DNA of 64,000 nt from NCBI GenBank assembly GCA_000721275.1, contig JOFO01000034.1, positions 1-64,000 of the forward strand. Reading direction: 5' to 3'. Origin of the DNA: Microtetraspora glauca (GTDB taxonomy: Bacteria; Actinomycetota; Actinomycetes; Streptomycetales; Streptomycetaceae). Numbering within the stretch: position 1 is the first letter of the stretch; each line of letters begins with the position of its first letter. Position numbers and translations under genes: made by a program. The notes beneath the pieces were generated by a model, which was not told the DNA's origin, searched no databases, and saw nothing but the letters and a program-made list of their open reading frames with translations. Positions 61,672 to 64,000 of this stretch are shown piece after piece.

Positions 61672-62859
61672 TTACGGCAGCGCCAGCATCCGCTCCAGCG
61701 CGAGCTTGGCGAACGCCTCCGTCTCCTTGTCGACCTCGATCCGGTTGACCAGGTTCCCCTCGGCCAGCGACTCCAGCGCCCACACCAGGTGCGGCAGGTC
61801 GATCCGGTTCATCGTCGAGCAGAAGCAGACCGTCTTGTCGAGGAAGACGATCTCCTTGCCCTGGTCGGCGTAACGGTTCGCCAGGCGGCGGACCAGGTTC
61901 AGCTCCGTGCCGATGGCCCACTTCGAGCCGGCCGGGGCCGCCTCCAGGGTGTTGATGATGTACTCGGTCGAGCCCACGTAGTCCGCGGCGGCCACGACCT
62001 CGTGCTTGCACTCCGGGTGGACCAGCACGTTCACGCCGGGGATCCGGGCGCGGACGTCCTCGACCGACTCCAGCGAGAAGCGGCCGTGCACCGAGCAGTG
62101 ACCCCGCCACAGGATCATCTTCGCGGCGCGCAGCTCCTCGGTGGTGAGCCCGCCGTTCGGCTTGTGCGGGTTGTAGACCACGCAGTCGTCCAGGGACATG
62201 CCCAGGTCGCGGACGGCCGTGTTGCGGCCCAGGTGCTGGTCGGGCAGGAACAGCACCTTCTCGCCCTGCTCGAACGCCCAGTTCAGCGCCCGCTCGGCGT
62301 TGGACGAGGTGCAGATCGTGCCGCCGTGCTTGCCGGTGAACGCCTTGATGTCCGCCGAGGAGTTCATGTACGAGACGGGCACCACCTGCTCGGCGATCCC
62401 GGCCTCGGTCAGCACGTCCCAGCACTCGGCGACCTGCTCGGCGGTGGCCATGTCGGCCATCGAGCAGCCGGCCGCGAGGTCCGGCAGGACGACCTTCTGG
62501 TCGTCGCCGGTGAGGATGTCGGCCGACTCGGCCATGAAGTGCACGCCGCAGAAGACGATGTACTCGGCCTCCGGCCGGGCGGCGGCGTCGCGCGCGAGCT
62601 TGAACGAGTCACCGGTGACGTCGGCGAACTGGATGACCTCGTCGCGCTGGTAGTGGTGGCCGAGGACGAAGACCTTGTCCCCGAGCTTCTCCTTGGCCGC
62701 GCGGGCGCGCTCCACCAGGTCGGGGTCGGACGGCGACGGCAGATCGCCGGGACACTCCACGCCGCGCTCGCTCTTCGGGTCGGCCTCGCGGCCGAGCAGC
62801 AGAAGGGCGAGCGGCGTCGGCTGGACGTCCAGGGGCTGGGCGGTGGTCACGTCACGCAC
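61672..62859 (-). CDS. nadA: Quinolinate synthase
   Basis: The 395-residue product condenses iminoaspartate and dihydroxyacetone phosphate to quinolinate, the first committed intermediate of NAD synthesis. Its iron-sulfur cluster Cys are in YIVFCGVHFMAE, WRGHCSVHGRF and KTVCFCSTMNRID. Also typical are LGHHYQRDEVIQFADVTGDS and CSMADMATAEQVAECWDVLT. Starts at GTG 62859 or GTG 62850; the latter has better ribosome-binding-site spacing and leaves a TTAQP-like N-terminus. nadB and nadC are not in this window. Two short inverted repeats upstream (62881-62927) may be operators. Confidence 0.97.
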   Translation of the reverse strand: MRDVTTAQPLDVQPTPLALLLLGREADPKSERGVECPGDLPSPSDPDLVERARAAKEKLGDKVFVLGHHYQRDEVIQFADVTGDSFKLARDAAARPEAEYIVFCGVHFMAESADILTGDDQKVVLPDLAAGCSMADMATAEQVAECWDVLTEAGIAEQVVPVSYMNSSADIKAFTGKHGGTICTSSNAERALNWAFEQGEKVLFLPDQHLGRNTAVRDLGMSLDDCVVYNPHKPNGGLTTEELRAAKMILWRGHCSVHGRFSLESVEDVRARIPGVNVLVHPECKHEVVAAADYVGSTEYIINTLEAAPAGSKWAIGTELNLVRRLANRYADQGKEIVFLDKTVCFCSTMNRIDLPHLVWALESLAEGNLVNRIEVDKETEAFAKLALERMLALP

Positions 62860-62880
62860 CCTTTCTTCGGAGAACCTTTT

Positions 62881-62927
62881 CGTCTAATTGACGCTATCTA
62901 TCATAACCCCTTCACGTCATCCTGACG
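62881..62927 (-). promoter_or_regulatory. Candidate nadA promoter with two CGTC inverted repeats
   Basis: CGTC-n5-GACG at 62881-62893 and CGTCA-n3-TGACG at 62915-62927 flank a minus-strand TATGAT at about 62898-62903, a good -10 hexamer. The repeats are similar in sequence, so they could be operator half-sites for an NAD-responsive regulator. Inferred. Confidence 0.5.
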
Positions 62928-63085
62928 ATGTCCATAGTGTCGATGTGACGAATTCGCCCTCCACGTCTTCGGAGCGCATGTGCGAGCATGAAGGAGGGTA
63001 ATCCCACCCGACCCGGAATGAATCCGGGACACCGTCGGTTGCAACCGTCGGCAAGCAGTCTCCGTACAACCCGGGAGAGATGTAG

Positions 63086-63442
63086 ATGTCCGTATCGGAC
63101 GAGACCGGCACCGTCACCGACGGCATCATCGTCACCGACGCCGCCGCGGCCAAGGTCAAGGCTCTGCTGGAGCAGGAGGGCCGCGACGACCTGGCGCTGC
63201 GCGTCGCCGTCCAGCCCGGTGGCTGCTCCGGCCTGCGCTACCAGCTGTTCTTCGACGAGCGCTCGCTCGACGGTGACGTCGTCAAGGAGTTCGACGGCGT
63301 CAAGGTCGTCACCGACCGGATGAGCGCCCCGTACCTGGGCGGCGCCTCCATCGACTTCGTCGACACCATCGAGAAGCAGGGCTTCACGATCGACAACCCG
63401 AACGCCACCGGCTCCTGCGCCTGCGGCGACTCGTTCAGCTAA
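63086..63442 (+). CDS. HesB/IscA/ErpA-type iron-sulfur carrier
   Basis: The 118-residue product is an A-type carrier that delivers iron-sulfur clusters to apo-enzymes such as NadA and LipA. All three Cys ligands are present: Cys47 (QPGGCSGLRYQLFFDE) and the C-terminal Cys111 and Cys113 (TGSCACGDSF). It also has FVDTIEKQGFTIDNP. It diverges from nadA, whose product needs a 4Fe-4S cluster. The ATG at 63086 follows GGGAGA. Confidence 0.95.
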   Translation: MSVSDETGTVTDGIIVTDAAAAKVKALLEQEGRDDLALRVAVQPGGCSGLRYQLFFDERSLDGDVVKEFDGVKVVTDRMSAPYLGGASIDFVDTIEKQGFTIDNPNATGSCACGDSFS

Positions 63443-63461
63443 AGAGCGGCGCCCGACAGAC

Positions 63462-63505
63462 CAGGGCGGTGGCCCGGGAGACCGACCTCCCGGACCACCG
63501 CCCTG
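63462..63505. terminator. Bidirectional terminator hairpin
   Basis: CAGGGCGGTGG at 63462-63472 and CCGGGAG at 63474-63480 pair with CTCCCGG at 63487-63493 and CCACCGCCCTG at 63495-63505; one mismatch. It separates two converging genes. Confidence 0.85.
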
Positions 63506-63523
63506 CCGCGTTCCCGCCGGCGC

Positions 63524-64000
63524 CTACCGCCGCGGCACGGCCTCGCCGCTCGCCGCGTCGACCACCGGCCGGTCGCCCAGCGGCGCGTCCAGCGTCACCT
63601 TCACGGTGATCTCCTGGGCGATCATGACGCAGGCCCGCTCCGGGTCCGTCTTCTCGTCGATCCGCACCCGCACCCGCCGCGGATCCTCCGCCGCGTGCGC
63701 CGTGTACGTGCTGCACACCCCGCCCCAGAAGGTCACGGCGAGCGTCCTCCCGCCCGGCTCCACGGCGAACGACTCGATCCGCCGCACCGGCGCGTCACCG
63801 TCCGAAGGCTCCGGGGTGGGCTCCGGCGACGGCGTCGCCGGCGGCTCCAGGAACTCCGGCGCCACCGCCGTCGACGTCACCGTGAACGGCGCCGCGTCCG
63901 CCGGATCGGCCGTGAACAGCCACGCCGGTACGAGCATCCGCCCCTCCGCCGTGTCCGTCGCCGCCAGCCCGAGCACCGCGCCCGTCACCGGCACCTCGCG
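63524..64000 (-). CDS. Hypothetical protein, N-terminus beyond window edge (partial)
   Basis: The leftward frame is open from the right edge of the window to the stop at 63524, with at least 158 codons visible. It has a Pro/Glu/Thr-rich stretch (PATPSPEPTPEPSDGDAPV) typical of an extracytoplasmic linker, then a beta-rich C-terminal segment with GGVCSTYTAHAAEDPRRVRV and ACVMIAQEITVKVTLDAP. The two separated Cys could form a disulfide. It resembles the streptomycete secreted or lipoprotein family seen beside nadA/HesB, but the signal sequence is not in the window. Confidence 0.7.
   Translation of the reverse strand, partial: REVPVTGAVLGLAATDTAEGRMLVPAWLFTADPADAAPFTVTSTAVAPEFLEPPATPSPEPTPEPSDGDAPVRRIESFAVEPGGRTLAVTFWGGVCSTYTAHAAEDPRRVRVRIDEKTDPERACVMIAQEITVKVTLDAPLGDRPVVDAASGEAVPRR

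Noticed and set aside
1-64000. tRNA genes, CRISPR arrays or insertion sequences
   Set aside because: No cloverleaf, spaced direct-repeat array or transposase motif was seen anywhere in the window.

Overview
This window is a stretch of a high-GC actinobacterial chromosome, almost certainly Streptomyces or a very close relative. The base composition is extreme, third codon positions are nearly all G or C, GTG starts are common, and many genes are joined by 4-base start/stop overlaps. Both glutamine synthetases (glnII and glnA) are present, and the order of core genes (glnII, glnA, lipA/lipB, aceE, E2/E3, pepA, cob genes, pspA, nadA, HesB) is the one known from Streptomyces chromosomes. I see no tRNA, rRNA, CRISPR array, IS element or prophage.

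Layout. 1-4900: a partial conserved gene, a tyrosine-type phosphatase, a membrane protein with a PepSY-TM protein, a winged-helix regulator and a 40-codon small ORF. 4978-13861: nitrogen assimilation, with glnII and glnA both transcribed leftward behind recognisable GlnR boxes. Between them lie a two-gene unit (vWA-domain protein plus a protein ending in a helix-turn-helix), a Gfo/Idh/MocA oxidoreductase, an ArsC-like protein and a short block of lineage-specific genes. 13862-19384: an RDD membrane protein, the lipB-lipA-small protein-DUF4191 group for lipoate synthesis, and a large pleiotropic-type regulator. 19412-25578: oxidoreductases, a GNAT enzyme, a TetR/SDR divergent pair, and two more small enzymes. 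25804-28509: a FabG/enoyl-CoA hydratase/KAS III-like cluster in which two of the three genes are frameshifted. 28541-38363: central carbon metabolism (WYL regulator, pyruvate dehydrogenase E1, GntR regulator, lipoyl E2, lipoamide dehydrogenase, leucyl aminopeptidase), all leftward.

38658-45187 is the most striking region. Five rightward, tightly packed genes encode a secreted CE4/CE18-like polysaccharide deacetylase, a PelF-type GT4 glycosyltransferase, a polytopic membrane protein, a spherulin-4-like (GH135-like) protein and a GH114-like endo-galactosaminidase lipoprotein. Four of these five protein types are those of the fungal galactosaminogalactan (GAG) cluster (agd3, gtb3, sph3, ega3), and the chemistry overlaps with bacterial Pel. 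I propose an exported, partially deacetylated galactosamine-containing exopolysaccharide.

45195-54168: cobalamin nucleotide-loop genes (cobS, cobT, and cobU fused to a metallo-beta-lactamase-like domain), a lysyl-phosphatidylglycerol-synthase-type protein with a rhomboid-like partner, an HtrA-type lipoprotein protease and a methyltransferase. 54207-61607: an envelope-stress block with a DUF3043 membrane protein, PspA, PspAA, a NarL-type two-component system and an HAE1-type RND transporter. 61672-64000: nadA, a HesB/ErpA iron-sulfur carrier and a partial gene running off the right end. Many gene ends are marked by long perfect or near-perfect hairpins serving as (often bidirectional) terminators.

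All calls come from reading the sequence and from family knowledge; no database search was run.
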